A stretch of 26,908 nt of DNA, taken from assembly GCA_031266385.1 (NCBI GenBank), contig JAISBC010000043.1, forward strand, positions 1-26,908, read 5' to 3'. This document shows, in pieces, positions 15,117-24,033 of the stretch; position 1 is the first letter of the stretch; every line of letters begins with the position of its first letter. Position numbers and translations under genes: made by a program. The notes beneath the pieces were generated by a model that was not told where the DNA came from, did not search any database, and saw only the letters and a program-made list of their open reading frames with translations. The DNA is from Holosporales bacterium (GTDB lineage Bacteria; Pseudomonadota; Alphaproteobacteria; RUG11792).

Positions 15117-16466
15117 ATGCAATTAAAAAGTAAGAAAAACAATTCTCAGTATTCAGATAGCTGCAATAAAGTCTTCTCTTATTGGCGACTCAGGACGATG
15201 TATTCTATCGTGATGGGATACGCCGCCTTCTATCTTATCAGGCAAAATTTCGCGCTGGCAGTCCCGGCTATGTGTTCAGATTTGCACTATACCAAATCAG
15301 AGATCGGGATCGTGATGTCGATTGCGGCCGCGCTGTATGGTCTCGGTAAGTGTTTTTTCGGAGTCATTGGAGATAAATATAGCGCGAGACATATCATGAG
15401 TATCGGGCTATTATGCTCGGCCTTCATGAATATATGTATGGGATTTAGTTCCCTGATTCCGGTCTTCGCCGTATTTTGGTCACTGAATTATTGTTTCCAA
15501 TCGATGGGATATCCTCCGTGTGCAAAATTATTGACTCACTGGTTTAGCCCGGTTGAGATCGGAACGAAGTGGGCTGTATGGAACACTTCGCAGCAAATGG
15601 GGAGCGCTACAATCGCATTCTCAGCACCGATAATTCTGATGTATTTTGGGTGGAGGTACATCTTCTTTATCCCTGGTATCGTCGCAATTTTGATGTCTAT
15701 CCTGCTATTCAACAGATTGCGGGACACACCAGAATCCCTGAAATTACCATCGGTTGAAAAAATGACCGGATTGGCATCCGTCGCAGAAAGCTCGAAATGG
15801 GACCAAGAAAGTGATGCCAAGTTATCATATTTTGAGACCTTGAAGGCCGTCCTGAGCAACAAATTCGTTTGGTTCGTCGGGTTGGCTAATTTCTTTGTCT
15901 ACATCTGTAGGATGACGTTCTTGAACTGGGGGCCGACGTTTCTCCTTGAGTTAAAGGGGAGTTCATCGACGGGAGCTGGCCTACAGATGGTGGCCTTCGA
16001 TTTGGCTGGCATGTGCGGAGGAGTTTGTGCCGGGTATTTATCGGATAAGGTGTTTAAGGGTCGGCGTGGCCCGGTTTCTTCCCTTTATATGCTTATTTTT
16101 GCCCTCTTGGTCACGTTATTGTGGATTTCACCAAAGGATTCTCCACTCCTGAGTTCAGCATGCATGCTGTTCGTTGGATTTTTGATAACGGGGCCACAGA
16201 TTCTAATTGGAGTTGCTGCCACCGATTTTTCTGCCAAAAAGATGGCGGCGACGGCCTCTGGCTTTACGGGCACATTGGGATATGCCGGGACGGCGGTCGC
16301 TGGATTTGGAACCGGATATCTAGCCGATAGCTATGGCTGGGAAATTGTTTTTTGTGCGATCATTGGTTCGGCCATAGCGAGCGCTATTTTCCTAATCTTA
16401 ACATGGAATAAGCGCTCTGAGGTATTGAGTAAGGCTAACGATCGCACCTCATCAGAGGCAGGATAA
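15117..16466 (+). CDS. MFS transporter, organophosphate:phosphate antiporter (GlpT/UhpT) family
   Basis: The protein has 449 residues with about twelve membrane spans. AGGAGGA two bases before the ATG is the strongest ribosome-binding site in the window. Arg42 in YLIRQNFALAVPAM and Arg265 in FVYICRMTFLNWGPTFL match the two substrate-phosphate-binding arginines of GlpT (established for E. coli GlpT R45/R269). GDKYSAR after span 2 is the MFS loop motif. The substrate is probably glycerol-3-phosphate or a sugar phosphate; which one cannot be read from sequence. An intracellular bacterium would use it to take phosphorylated host metabolites. It follows dnaA by 8 bases. Confidence 0.92.
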   Translation: MQLKSKKNNSQYSDSCNKVFSYWRLRTMYSIVMGYAAFYLIRQNFALAVPAMCSDLHYTKSEIGIVMSIAAALYGLGKCFFGVIGDKYSARHIMSIGLLCSAFMNICMGFSSLIPVFAVFWSLNYCFQSMGYPPCAKLLTHWFSPVEIGTKWAVWNTSQQMGSATIAFSAPIILMYFGWRYIFFIPGIVAILMSILLFNRLRDTPESLKLPSVEKMTGLASVAESSKWDQESDAKLSYFETLKAVLSNKFVWFVGLANFFVYICRMTFLNWGPTFLLELKGSSSTGAGLQMVAFDLAGMCGGVCAGYLSDKVFKGRRGPVSSLYMLIFALLVTLLWISPKDSPLLSSACMLFVGFLITGPQILIGVAATDFSAKKMAATASGFTGTLGYAGTAVAGFGTGYLADSYGWEIVFCAIIGSAIASAIFLILTWNKRSEVLSKANDRTSSEAG

Positions 16467-16474
16467 ACATATTA

Positions 16475-16507
16475 AAGTAGTTTGACCATGATATTTAAAA
16501 TATCCTA
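16475..16507 (-). pseudogene. Relic translation start of a further paralogue
   Basis: On the reverse strand this region reads TTTAAATATCATGGTCAAAC and then a stop (M-V-K-L-L-stop). It closely matches the start region of the intact gene ending at 16907 (TTTAAATACCATGATCAAAT, M-I-K-L-H). It looks like the leftover 5' end of a third tandem copy. It is too short to exclude chance, but the match extends over both the leader and the first codons. Confidence 0.4.
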
Positions 16508-16517
16508 ACAAAGATGT

Positions 16518-16907
16518 CTATGAACCCTGAGGCTGGGATGGGGAACGTATTTTTATTTGGAAGATAATTGCGGGATCTAGTACTGAGATTATTGATAGCA
16601 CTCTATGGAGGTTGTAATTTATATCAGCCTTCTTGGCCAAGATAGAGTTCAGGTAATACAATGAACTTGAGACGTCAGTAATTCCAGCTTCATCTAACCT
16701 ATATGCCAATTCGGCTATAGTTGGTTCAGCATAATTGGGTGTCCAATAGCTGCCATCATTAACCATTGTCGGGATGACAGATAGCCTTTCATGTATTTTT
16801 TTCAAGATTGTGACCACATTATTCTCGAAGACAAATTGCGTCGAATGACAATTGAAGCTGGCATTGCTCAGCGCAATGAGCAACGCTATGTGATGTAATT
16901 TGATCAT
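16518..16907 (-). CDS. Small exported protein, paralogue of the next gene upstream
   Basis: The protein has 129 residues. The signal peptide (IKLHHIALLIALSNASFNCHS) is followed by a mature helical domain. It shares a scaffold with the 140-residue protein encoded upstream (16979-17401): both end the signal near FNC(H/K), then have a Y-W-x-P block (SYWTPNYAEPTIAELAYRL versus TYWEPAPNGLTPIVQLAYKF) and a following Ser-Leu-rich helix containing YYLNSIL/FDLDNKL. GGAG stands 11 bases before the ATG. I recognise no known family. Confidence 0.75.
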   Translation of the reverse strand: MIKLHHIALLIALSNASFNCHSTQFVFENNVVTILKKIHERLSVIPTMVNDGSYWTPNYAEPTIAELAYRLDEAGITDVSSSLYYLNSILAKKADINYNLHRVLSIISVLDPAIIFQIKIRSPSQPQGS

Positions 16908-16978
16908 GGTATTTAAACTCCACTGAGCCTAGCAATAACAGTTTGATGGTCAAATTTCCATGATGTCAATCAAAGATA

Positions 16979-17401
16979 TCACGGATAAAGATTCACGAGG
17001 CGGGAAAGTGCGGAATGTAGTGATGAGATCACTATTTGTTCTTCCGCGAGGAGTTGATTTAAATATTTTTGATTAGTAGGTAATTTACCTAATTCCAAAT
17101 TCAGCCTATACAACTTGTTGTCCAAATCGAATAATTGTCCTGATAAGTATGAGAATCCTAAACTACTAAACTTATACGCCAATTGCACGATAGGGGTAAG
17201 GCCATTCGGTGCTGGCTCCCAGTAAGTAGCATCCTCCTTGAGACCATCTAATAACCACTGAGCTTGCTCTCTGAGCATTGACACAGTTTCTTGAGGGGAT
17301 TCAGCTTCCTGTGCTTTGCAATTGAAGTTGGCCATCGCCGCCACGATGAGGACAGCCATGAAATGCCGTGTCTCTGACAGCAGATTGGTTCTATGGCTCA
17401 T
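16979..17401 (-). CDS. Small exported protein, paralogue of the downstream gene
   Basis: From ATG 17401 the protein has 140 residues; an internal ATG at 17359 would give a tighter signal peptide (MAVLIVAAMANFNCKAQ). The 17401 start overlaps the stop of the preceding gene by 11 bases, so coupled translation is likely and this start is kept. The mature part is helical and contains the shared block TYWEP...PIVQLAYKF. The two paralogues are far diverged, suggesting an old duplication or fast change, as is common for exported host-interaction proteins. Confidence 0.75.
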   Translation of the reverse strand: MSHRTNLLSETRHFMAVLIVAAMANFNCKAQEAESPQETVSMLREQAQWLLDGLKEDATYWEPAPNGLTPIVQLAYKFSSLGFSYLSGQLFDLDNKLYRLNLELGKLPTNQKYLNQLLAEEQIVISSLHSALSRLVNLYP

Positions 17402-18257
17402 ACCGCGACCTATCGTAGAAATATTGGCACAGATGGAGGATTTCGCTGGCCTGGAGATACTTCCTCGTTAACTTCTTTTCGCTGAACGAATCGATCATCG
17501 ATTCGACGACTGGATCAACGAGAGAGGAGGATAAGGTCAACCAATATGATGGAGTCGAGTCTTGGCCAGTCGTAGCGATCGACAATCCGGTTGCGCTCCC
17601 CAGAACAAAGGCCATTCCCTTTCCTGCGATGGTACTTATTTTCTTCAGTGGGTTGCTGCCAAAAAGATGTTTCCTGAGATCAACAAATCTAGCGATCATG
17701 TTTTTTTCGGCAGGCTGTAAATTCTGTAAACCTTCTATAATTGGACGTATAACTTCGGTCAGATCCAAAAGTCGGTTCATCACCTCTCCATTGGAAGGCA
17801 ATGCCGGAAAATTTGGCATCTTTGTTGTAGTCTCAAGAGTCTCGAGAAAACTGTACAGATAGGTGTCGGCGGATTTTTTCAGACGACGATCGAGGCCGTA
17901 TAACAGGGAGCTGCCGACTCTCAGCCCCACCAGCGCATATCCGTAATACATTTGGTCGGGGTGAAAAATGCTCAGCTTTTCGATAACTCCCTTTGCCCCA
18001 GCAAAGACTATCGATCCAAATGCTATGAGCCGCCTAAGACCCTGATACTTCCGTTGTGTAATTTCTGCTCGGATTTTGCCATCAGTTGCAGCGTTGTAAA
18101 GGCCCTCCATGAGTTCAATACCGTATTCGAACTCTGTGAATTGTTTTCTGAAGTCGGTCAGTGGGTCTTGATCCGGAAGTTGTGCGCAGAATAGATTCTG
18201 CGCCGTCAAACACCAGGCTAGACCAATAGTAAGGAGGAAAAATCCCAATCTGCGCAT
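17391..18257 (-). CDS. Exported protein of unknown function with hydrophobic helices
   Basis: From ATG 18257 the protein has 288 residues; the frame also opens at ATG 18296, adding 13 residues before the signal peptide. The signal core is LGFFLLTIGLAWCLTAQNLFCA. Several mildly hydrophobic stretches follow: LIAFGSIVFAGAKGVI, YGYALVGLRVGSSLLYGL and GMAFVLGSATGLSIATTG, separated by charged helices. This could suit a membrane-active or pore-like protein, but that is only a guess. It is first in a minus-strand unit with the two small paralogues. I recognise no family. Confidence 0.72.
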   Translation of the reverse strand: MRRLGFFLLTIGLAWCLTAQNLFCAQLPDQDPLTDFRKQFTEFEYGIELMEGLYNAATDGKIRAEITQRKYQGLRRLIAFGSIVFAGAKGVIEKLSIFHPDQMYYGYALVGLRVGSSLLYGLDRRLKKSADTYLYSFLETLETTTKMPNFPALPSNGEVMNRLLDLTEVIRPIIEGLQNLQPAEKNMIARFVDLRKHLFGSNPLKKISTIAGKGMAFVLGSATGLSIATTGQDSTPSYWLTLSSSLVDPVVESMIDSFSEKKLTRKYLQASEILHLCQYFYDRSRYEP

Positions 18258-18434
18258 TTTGATGGGCTCGTGACCTATGATCAGAAAACCAATCAAACTT
18301 TAATGGCTAATATTTAAGAAAACGTAAATGGGGTTGGTCGCTTGTTCGCAGAAAGCGGCTGCAGGAAATTACCTACAACACCACGGATTATGTTACACTG
18401 ATTTTCACAGATCGTTCTGATATACTTAAACGTC

Positions 18435-19934
18435 ATGCTAGGGAAATTATTTCAATGGTTAAAATCTTGTTGCTCATTTTGGAAAGGTTTTCTATCCGCG
18501 TCCGATAAAAAAGGTTATTTGCGTAGTAATTCTGGTTTAGCCAAAACTCAGATAATAGTAATCCTCGCAGGTTTTTTGGCTTGTTATGTATTTTATCAAT
18601 CATTAAAACCAGCCATGAAGGGATTCTGCAGGGTCGTCCTGCAGGCCGATGAAGAATTGCCCGATATGGGAGGAAGAATTATCGGAGTAGAGGCTAGGAA
18701 GGCCTGGCTCGGGACCACTCAGCGTGAAGTAAAGGCCATCGGTGTCGTGAAATCGAATGCTGATGTCGTCATACGAACCGAGCTGCCGACCGGAAAGATC
18801 AGTGAAATTTTATTTACTGAGGGGGCCGAAGTCACGAAGGGACAGGACCTGATAAAATTCGAGGATGGTTATTATCTGTCAGAAAAAAACAAATACGAGG
18901 CCGAATATATAATGCGCAAGGGAGAATTTGATCGCGTTAAAAAATTATATTCTCAGAAGGTTGGGACGCAGAAGACCTACGATGAAGCCCTAGCAGGGGT
19001 AACGGCCGCTAAGGCTCAGCTCGATTCAGCGGCTTTCCAGTTATCGAAGACCGTTATAAAAGCGCCGTTTACAGGAACGATCGGGATTTTAAAGGGATCG
19101 GCGACTCCCGGGAATATCGTACAACAGAATACAGAGCTCGTGACGATCGTCGATAATTCGGTCGTGAAGATCGAGTTCATGGTACCCGTTAAATATATCG
19201 ATGATATCGCCGTCGGACAAAATGTAGAAATTTCAGTCGATGCTTACAAGGGAAGAGCCTTTTCTGGGGCCGTCGATGCTATCGATTCTGAAGTCGATGT
19301 ACGTAATCACAGCATCCTTGTAAGGGCTGTCATTCCAAACAAAAATGGAGCCCTAAAGCACGGTATGTTCGCGAGCGTAAAGCTCGTCACCGGCGAGAAG
19401 AGTGATGTTATCCTGATCGATGAGGATGCCCTGGATCGCGAGGGATCGATTGAATTCGTTTGGGTTATCGACGAAAAGAACCGAGCCTATAGAAAGAGGG
19501 TGCTCACCGGGGCCAAAGATGCGAGCGGAGTAGAAGTATTAGCTGGCCTCAAGGACGGAGATATCGTCGTCGTAACCGGGCAATTAAAGCTAACAGATGG
19601 ATCGCTCACTAAAATTTTGAATAAGAGCGAGATGGGTGAAGACTCCACCGATGACTCCGATAAGGGTGACTCAGAGCCAGCAACCGAAGAATCCACGAAT
19701 AATGAAGAATCTGCCAAAGACGGTGAAGATACTCCTGATTCTTCCGGTAATGAAGATGATGGCGGAGACAAGAAGGAGGATTCAGAAACCCAAAATAATG
19801 AAGAATCTCCAAATGAAGAATCTCCAAATAATGAAGACTCCCCAAATGAAGAATCTGACAAAGATGATGCTTCCAGCAAAGACGACAAAGATAGGGCAAA
19901 GACAGATGATGAAGAAGGCAAGGGGGCAAAGTAA
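18435..19934 (+). CDS. RND efflux periplasmic adaptor (membrane fusion protein) with acidic C-terminal tail
   Basis: The adaptor links the RND pump to an outer-membrane channel. The protein has 499 residues. The N-terminal membrane span is at about 39-57 (IIVILAGFLACYVFY). A lipoyl/barrel-sandwich half follows (VKSNADVVIRTELPTGKISEILFTEG), then a short coiled hairpin (about 148-205), the second half (VIKAPFTGTIGI, ATPGNIVQ) and the beta-barrel and proximal domains to about 397. Residues 401-499 are an unusual acidic tail of Asp/Glu/Ser/Asn with repeats such as NEESPNEES and NEDSPNEES, not part of the family fold. The stop codon overlaps the permease ATG by one base (TAATG). Confidence 0.92.
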   Translation: MLGKLFQWLKSCCSFWKGFLSASDKKGYLRSNSGLAKTQIIVILAGFLACYVFYQSLKPAMKGFCRVVLQADEELPDMGGRIIGVEARKAWLGTTQREVKAIGVVKSNADVVIRTELPTGKISEILFTEGAEVTKGQDLIKFEDGYYLSEKNKYEAEYIMRKGEFDRVKKLYSQKVGTQKTYDEALAGVTAAKAQLDSAAFQLSKTVIKAPFTGTIGILKGSATPGNIVQQNTELVTIVDNSVVKIEFMVPVKYIDDIAVGQNVEISVDAYKGRAFSGAVDAIDSEVDVRNHSILVRAVIPNKNGALKHGMFASVKLVTGEKSDVILIDEDALDREGSIEFVWVIDEKNRAYRKRVLTGAKDASGVEVLAGLKDGDIVVVTGQLKLTDGSLTKILNKSEMGEDSTDDSDKGDSEPATEESTNNEESAKDGEDTPDSSGNEDDGGDKKEDSETQNNEESPNEESPNNEDSPNEESDKDDASSKDDKDRAKTDDEEGKGAK

Positions 19935-22900
19935 TGAAATTATCTGAAGTTTGTATTAATCGTCCAGTTTTTGCTTGGGTCTTAACCTTAATCCTGGTTT
20001 TGCTTGGGCTCGTAACCGGGGATAGACTGCCAGTTAGGCAGTACCCGAAAATGGAAAAGAATCATGTCACGGTGAAGATGACGTACGTCGGAGCCGGACC
20101 AGAAATTGTGGAGAATCTCCTCACGAGGGTGATCGAAGAGGCGATCGCTGGTATCGAGGGAATCGAAACGATCGAATCAAAGAGCGATAACGAGGTTAGC
20201 GAAGTTTCAATCGAAATCGCCGAGGGGAGAGATCTCGATTCAGCAACGAATGATATACGAGACAGGCTCAGCAAATGGCGAGATCGATTCCCAGATGCTG
20301 CTCAGGAGCCGATTTTGACCAAGGCTGGGTCGAATGAAAAATCGATCATGTCTCTGGCCATGATAAGCGAGAAGTTAACCGAGAGTGAGCTGTTCGTTTA
20401 TGCGACCAATGAGATAAGTCATGCCCTCGAGGCCGTTCCTGGAGTGGCTAGGGTTGATGTTTACGGAGCCGGTGATCATCAGATGACCATCTCTCTGGAT
20501 CCACAGAGAATGGCCTTCTATAACCTGACGGTCATCGATGTAATCAATGCCCTCAAGCGGCAGAATGTAGAGAGCCCGGCCGGGAAGATCGTCAATAAAG
20601 ATAGAGAATATGTCGTGACGATGGTCGCCGATATTCAAAGCGCAGAAGAATTCGATGAAATTCCAATTATCAGTAAGAAGCACAGCATAGTAAAATTAAA
20701 AGACATCGGAAAGGCGAAGCTGGATAAAAGTAATAAGAGGGTTTTGTCGAGGTTTAACGGAGAGAAGATGGTTAGCCTAGCCATCATTTCCCAGACATCG
20801 GCGAACCCAATTCAAGTCGCCAGGGAAGTGAAGATCAAATATGAAGAGCTGAAAAAGCAGATCCCAGAAAATATTAGCTTCAGTATAGCGTATGATAGCA
20901 CGACATTCATCGAGCGCTCTCTCCATGAGGTCTACAGCACAATTCTTGAGTCGATACTGCTAGTCGTTTTAGTTGTCTTCGTATTTTTGAGATCATTCAA
21001 GGCCGCTTTAATTCCACTTATTACGGTTCCGATTTCATTGATTGGCTCGCTCTTTATTATGTATTTGTGTAATTTCAGTTTGAATAATATGACTCTAATG
21101 AGCATGGTCCTGGCGATAGGGCTCGTCGTCGACGATGCGATCGTAATATTGGAAAATATATACAAACACATAGAAAAGAAAAAATCGGCGATGCGGGCGG
21201 CTATCGACGGAACGAAGGAGGTTAGTTTTGCGGTCATAGCGATGACATTAACGCTATGCGCCGTGTATGCGCCGGTAGCTTTGGCTCAGGGAATTACCGG
21301 TAAGTATCTCAAGGAGTTTTCTATAACGCTCGCTGGAGCAGTTTTTTTGTCTGGATTCGTCGCTCTGACGCTGTCTCCGATGATGTGTTCCAGGACCCTG
21401 ACTGGTCATGGTAAAAAATCGAAGAGTAAGTTCATGACGATGATAACAAAGTTTATCTCGAAATTTGATGCCTCAGATTCCATCAATGCACTTGAGAGTT
21501 GGTATTCCACGGCACTCGATAAAGTTCTGGAAAGGAAGAGATTCGCCATAACACTTGCCATCCTATTCTCTGCGTTCGGATATTTCGTTTTTTGTTTCAT
21601 GCCGAGTGAGCAGATGCCGTATCAGGATATGAGGTATTTCAGCTATGATGGGCATGCCCCCCAGACGGCCACCCTCGATTTCACCCAAAGGTATGTCGAT
21701 GCCATAGATAAGGTCGTCGGTACTGCTGAGGAGGTCGAATCACGGCAATATACGATCACGAACCCAGCATTTGAGGGGGTCGCGATTCTAAAGGATGAGG
21801 GAGGTAGATCGACCGACGAAATCCTCGAGGAAATCATCGAGAAGAGCGGAGCCGTATCTGGTATTGATGTCCGGTTTAGTTCGGGCCGTGGAGGGATGGA
21901 CGATAGTTCTAAGGTCGTCATGTTCGTCGTCAGAGGAAATAAATCCCATAGAGAGCTGAGAGAAATCACGGGTAGTTTGAGCTCGGAGCTTTATGCGAGC
22001 GGAATCGTTAGATCCGTGAGATCGACGGCCAAGAATGAGGCCGAGGACTATATCATTGAGGTTAATCGAGATAAGGCTTCGTCAATGAATGTTGAGCCCA
22101 GGATTATTGCCGATACGATTGCTGGCCTCATCCAAGGGACAGTCGCAACCAAATTCAAGAAGGATAACAAGGTTTACGACGCAAAGGTGGAAATCGAAGA
22201 AGGGCGGAAGAGGTCTCCAGACCAACTCAATGATATCTACATCAAGACCTACCTGGAGCGGGAGGAATTGCTGCTTCCGGTCGCTGAACTAATCAATGTG
22301 TATGCTAGATCCGGCCCGGTCTCCATTCACCGCTATAACAGGACTCGTGCTAATACGGTGATACCGATTTTGAATGACAGTACTTCTCTTGGAGAGGCGA
22401 TAGATATCATCCGCGATATTGCCCATAGGGTTTTGCCGGATGATGTATTCATCGAATTCATCGGCGAGACGAAGCGGTATTTGACGGAATCTAATACTAT
22501 GTTCCTGATATTCATGCTTGCCCTGAGCTTTATTTATCTCGTGATGGCTGCTCAGTTTGAAAGCTGGAAGGATCCGTTTATAATCATGTTGACGGTCCCA
22601 CTGACTCTAGTTGGTGGCATCATGACGTTGGCCTGTATTAAAAACGGCACGATCAATATGTTTTCCAATATTGGGTTTTTGACGTTGATTGGGCTCATCA
22701 CGAAGCACGGAATATTGATCGTCGATTTCGCGAATAAATTAGTTGATCAGGGATCGACTCCGCTGGAAGCCGTTAAAAGGGCAGCCCTGATGCGTTTGAG
22801 GCCAATATTGATGACAACTTTTGCGATGGTTTTGGGGGCGGTTCCTCTGGCTTTTGCTCGTGGAGCTGGCTGTGAGATTCGGGTGCCACTTGGGGCCGTC

Positions 22901-23041
22901 ATCGCCGGCGGTATGACCATCGGGACGTTGTTCACGATTTTCATAGTCCCGGTGGTATACGTCTATATGTCGGGCTCCAGATCCGGGAAAAAGAAGAGGA
23001 AGGTCAGATTGCCATCGATAAAGAAGGAAGTGGTCAGTTGA
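19934..23041 (+). CDS. RND family efflux transporter permease (HAE1/AcrB-like)
   Basis: This is a proton-driven inner-membrane pump for drugs or lipophilic compounds. It has 1035 residues, the usual length. The start INRPVFAWVLTLILVLLGL, the porter domain, and the proton-relay aspartates Asp400-Asp401 in GLVVDDAIVILENIYKH are typical. The second half repeats the layout (about 845 onward: LIFMLALSFIYLVMAAQFESW, GLITKHGILIVDFAN, RLRPILMTTFAMVLGAVPLA). Together with the adaptor it would form an efflux pump; no outer-membrane channel gene is in the window. Substrate unknown. Confidence 0.96.
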   Translation: MKLSEVCINRPVFAWVLTLILVLLGLVTGDRLPVRQYPKMEKNHVTVKMTYVGAGPEIVENLLTRVIEEAIAGIEGIETIESKSDNEVSEVSIEIAEGRDLDSATNDIRDRLSKWRDRFPDAAQEPILTKAGSNEKSIMSLAMISEKLTESELFVYATNEISHALEAVPGVARVDVYGAGDHQMTISLDPQRMAFYNLTVIDVINALKRQNVESPAGKIVNKDREYVVTMVADIQSAEEFDEIPIISKKHSIVKLKDIGKAKLDKSNKRVLSRFNGEKMVSLAIISQTSANPIQVAREVKIKYEELKKQIPENISFSIAYDSTTFIERSLHEVYSTILESILLVVLVVFVFLRSFKAALIPLITVPISLIGSLFIMYLCNFSLNNMTLMSMVLAIGLVVDDAIVILENIYKHIEKKKSAMRAAIDGTKEVSFAVIAMTLTLCAVYAPVALAQGITGKYLKEFSITLAGAVFLSGFVALTLSPMMCSRTLTGHGKKSKSKFMTMITKFISKFDASDSINALESWYSTALDKVLERKRFAITLAILFSAFGYFVFCFMPSEQMPYQDMRYFSYDGHAPQTATLDFTQRYVDAIDKVVGTAEEVESRQYTITNPAFEGVAILKDEGGRSTDEILEEIIEKSGAVSGIDVRFSSGRGGMDDSSKVVMFVVRGNKSHRELREITGSLSSELYASGIVRSVRSTAKNEAEDYIIEVNRDKASSMNVEPRIIADTIAGLIQGTVATKFKKDNKVYDAKVEIEEGRKRSPDQLNDIYIKTYLEREELLLPVAELINVYARSGPVSIHRYNRTRANTVIPILNDSTSLGEAIDIIRDIAHRVLPDDVFIEFIGETKRYLTESNTMFLIFMLALSFIYLVMAAQFESWKDPFIIMLTVPLTLVGGIMTLACIKNGTINMFSNIGFLTLIGLITKHGILIVDFANKLVDQGSTPLEAVKRAALMRLRPILMTTFAMVLGAVPLAFARGAGCEIRVPLGAVIAGGMTIGTLFTIFIVPVVYVYMSGSRSGKKKRKVRLPSIKKEVVS

Positions 23042-23074
23042 TGAGCAGGATGAAAATCAAAATGGTCCTATCCT

Positions 23075-23974
23075 ATGGAACAGTTTAGTCATATTACGGT
23101 TGATGCTTTCGTAGGATTCGGAGTCTTCGTTTCGTTCGTTATCGGATGGATCAGGGGAGCGACCCGCGAGATTTTCTCTGTGATCTCCTGGATCGGCGGG
23201 GTTTATCTGACCATTCTGGTTTTCCCGCATGCTAAGGGAATAGCCAGATCTTATATCTCTCACGGCCTCATCGCCGATTTCGTGACTTCTTGCATTCTGT
23301 TTATCCTGTTTCTAACTTTACTGAGCCTATTGAATTATTTCTTTTCGAGTTGTATCAAGAAGAGCGCTCTTAATACGACGGATAAGGCCCTCGGGGGAAT
23401 TTTCGGAATCGCGAGGGGAGCTGTTCTTCTGGCTGTTCTGGAAATCGTGCTATTTCAGTATGTTTGGACGGAAACCCCCGACTGGATTAAACGCTCGAAT
23501 TCTCATCCAATTATTTCGAGCATTTCCAATTTTATTATTTTGGTCTTGCCGGATAAGTTGCAAGACAAGATAGTATCACACTTACCGATCCTGAAGAGGG
23601 AGAGTCTGATGAGTTTCGTGACGGATAGTGTTATCGGGAATTTGGATGATGCATCGAGAGAGGATTTATTACAGGATGTTGAAGATGGGAAAATACTGGC
23701 TGAAAATGCGGTGTCAGAAGACGAACAAAAAGAAGATGAACAAAAAATTGAAGAAGAGACAGATTTAGAGGTTCAAGGTCTTCCCCTGGAAGATAAGGAT
23801 AACGAGCAAGATGATTCACGACCGCCCTCCCAATCGGCGAAGAGCCTCGCGACCCTGAAACCGAAAAAGAATACTGATGATGGCGGGAAAAAACCGGGCC
23901 CAGAGGAAAGATTCAAGAATTCTGGTCGCCCCAGGCAGGACATGAGCCGCATCCTGGATCAGGCCGATCGGTAG
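23075..23974 (+). CDS. cvpA: CvpA-like membrane protein with long charged tail
   Basis: The protein has 299 residues. The first about 165 residues have four membrane spans with the CvpA-family pattern: GFGVFVSFVIGWIRGATREIFSVISWIGG near the start and TTDKALGGIFGIARGAVLLAVL in the third segment. CvpA homologues are linked to envelope stress and, in E. coli, to colicin V export; the molecular role is unsettled. Residues about 200-299 form a charged, probably disordered cytoplasmic tail (EDEQKEDEQKIEEE, then Lys/Pro-rich), longer than in most homologues. It starts 33 bases after the RND permease and may share its transcript. Confidence 0.82.
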   Translation: MEQFSHITVDAFVGFGVFVSFVIGWIRGATREIFSVISWIGGVYLTILVFPHAKGIARSYISHGLIADFVTSCILFILFLTLLSLLNYFFSSCIKKSALNTTDKALGGIFGIARGAVLLAVLEIVLFQYVWTETPDWIKRSNSHPIISSISNFIILVLPDKLQDKIVSHLPILKRESLMSFVTDSVIGNLDDASREDLLQDVEDGKILAENAVSEDEQKEDEQKIEEETDLEVQGLPLEDKDNEQDDSRPPSQSAKSLATLKPKKNTDDGGKKPGPEERFKNSGRPRQDMSRILDQADR

Positions 23975-24033
23975 GAAAAGCAGCCTATTTCCGAATTCTT
24001 TTCACTTCTAACGCCAGGCCTGGATATCCATAT

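Noticed and set aside
19487..19929. Long minus-strand Ser/Leu-rich frames opposite the acidic tail
   Set aside because: They mirror the GAA/GAT-rich codons of the adaptor tail and lack any start signal or family match.
24014..24023. Palindrome CCAGGCCTGG as a terminator between converging genes
   Set aside because: A 10-base palindrome has no loop and no T-run on either side.
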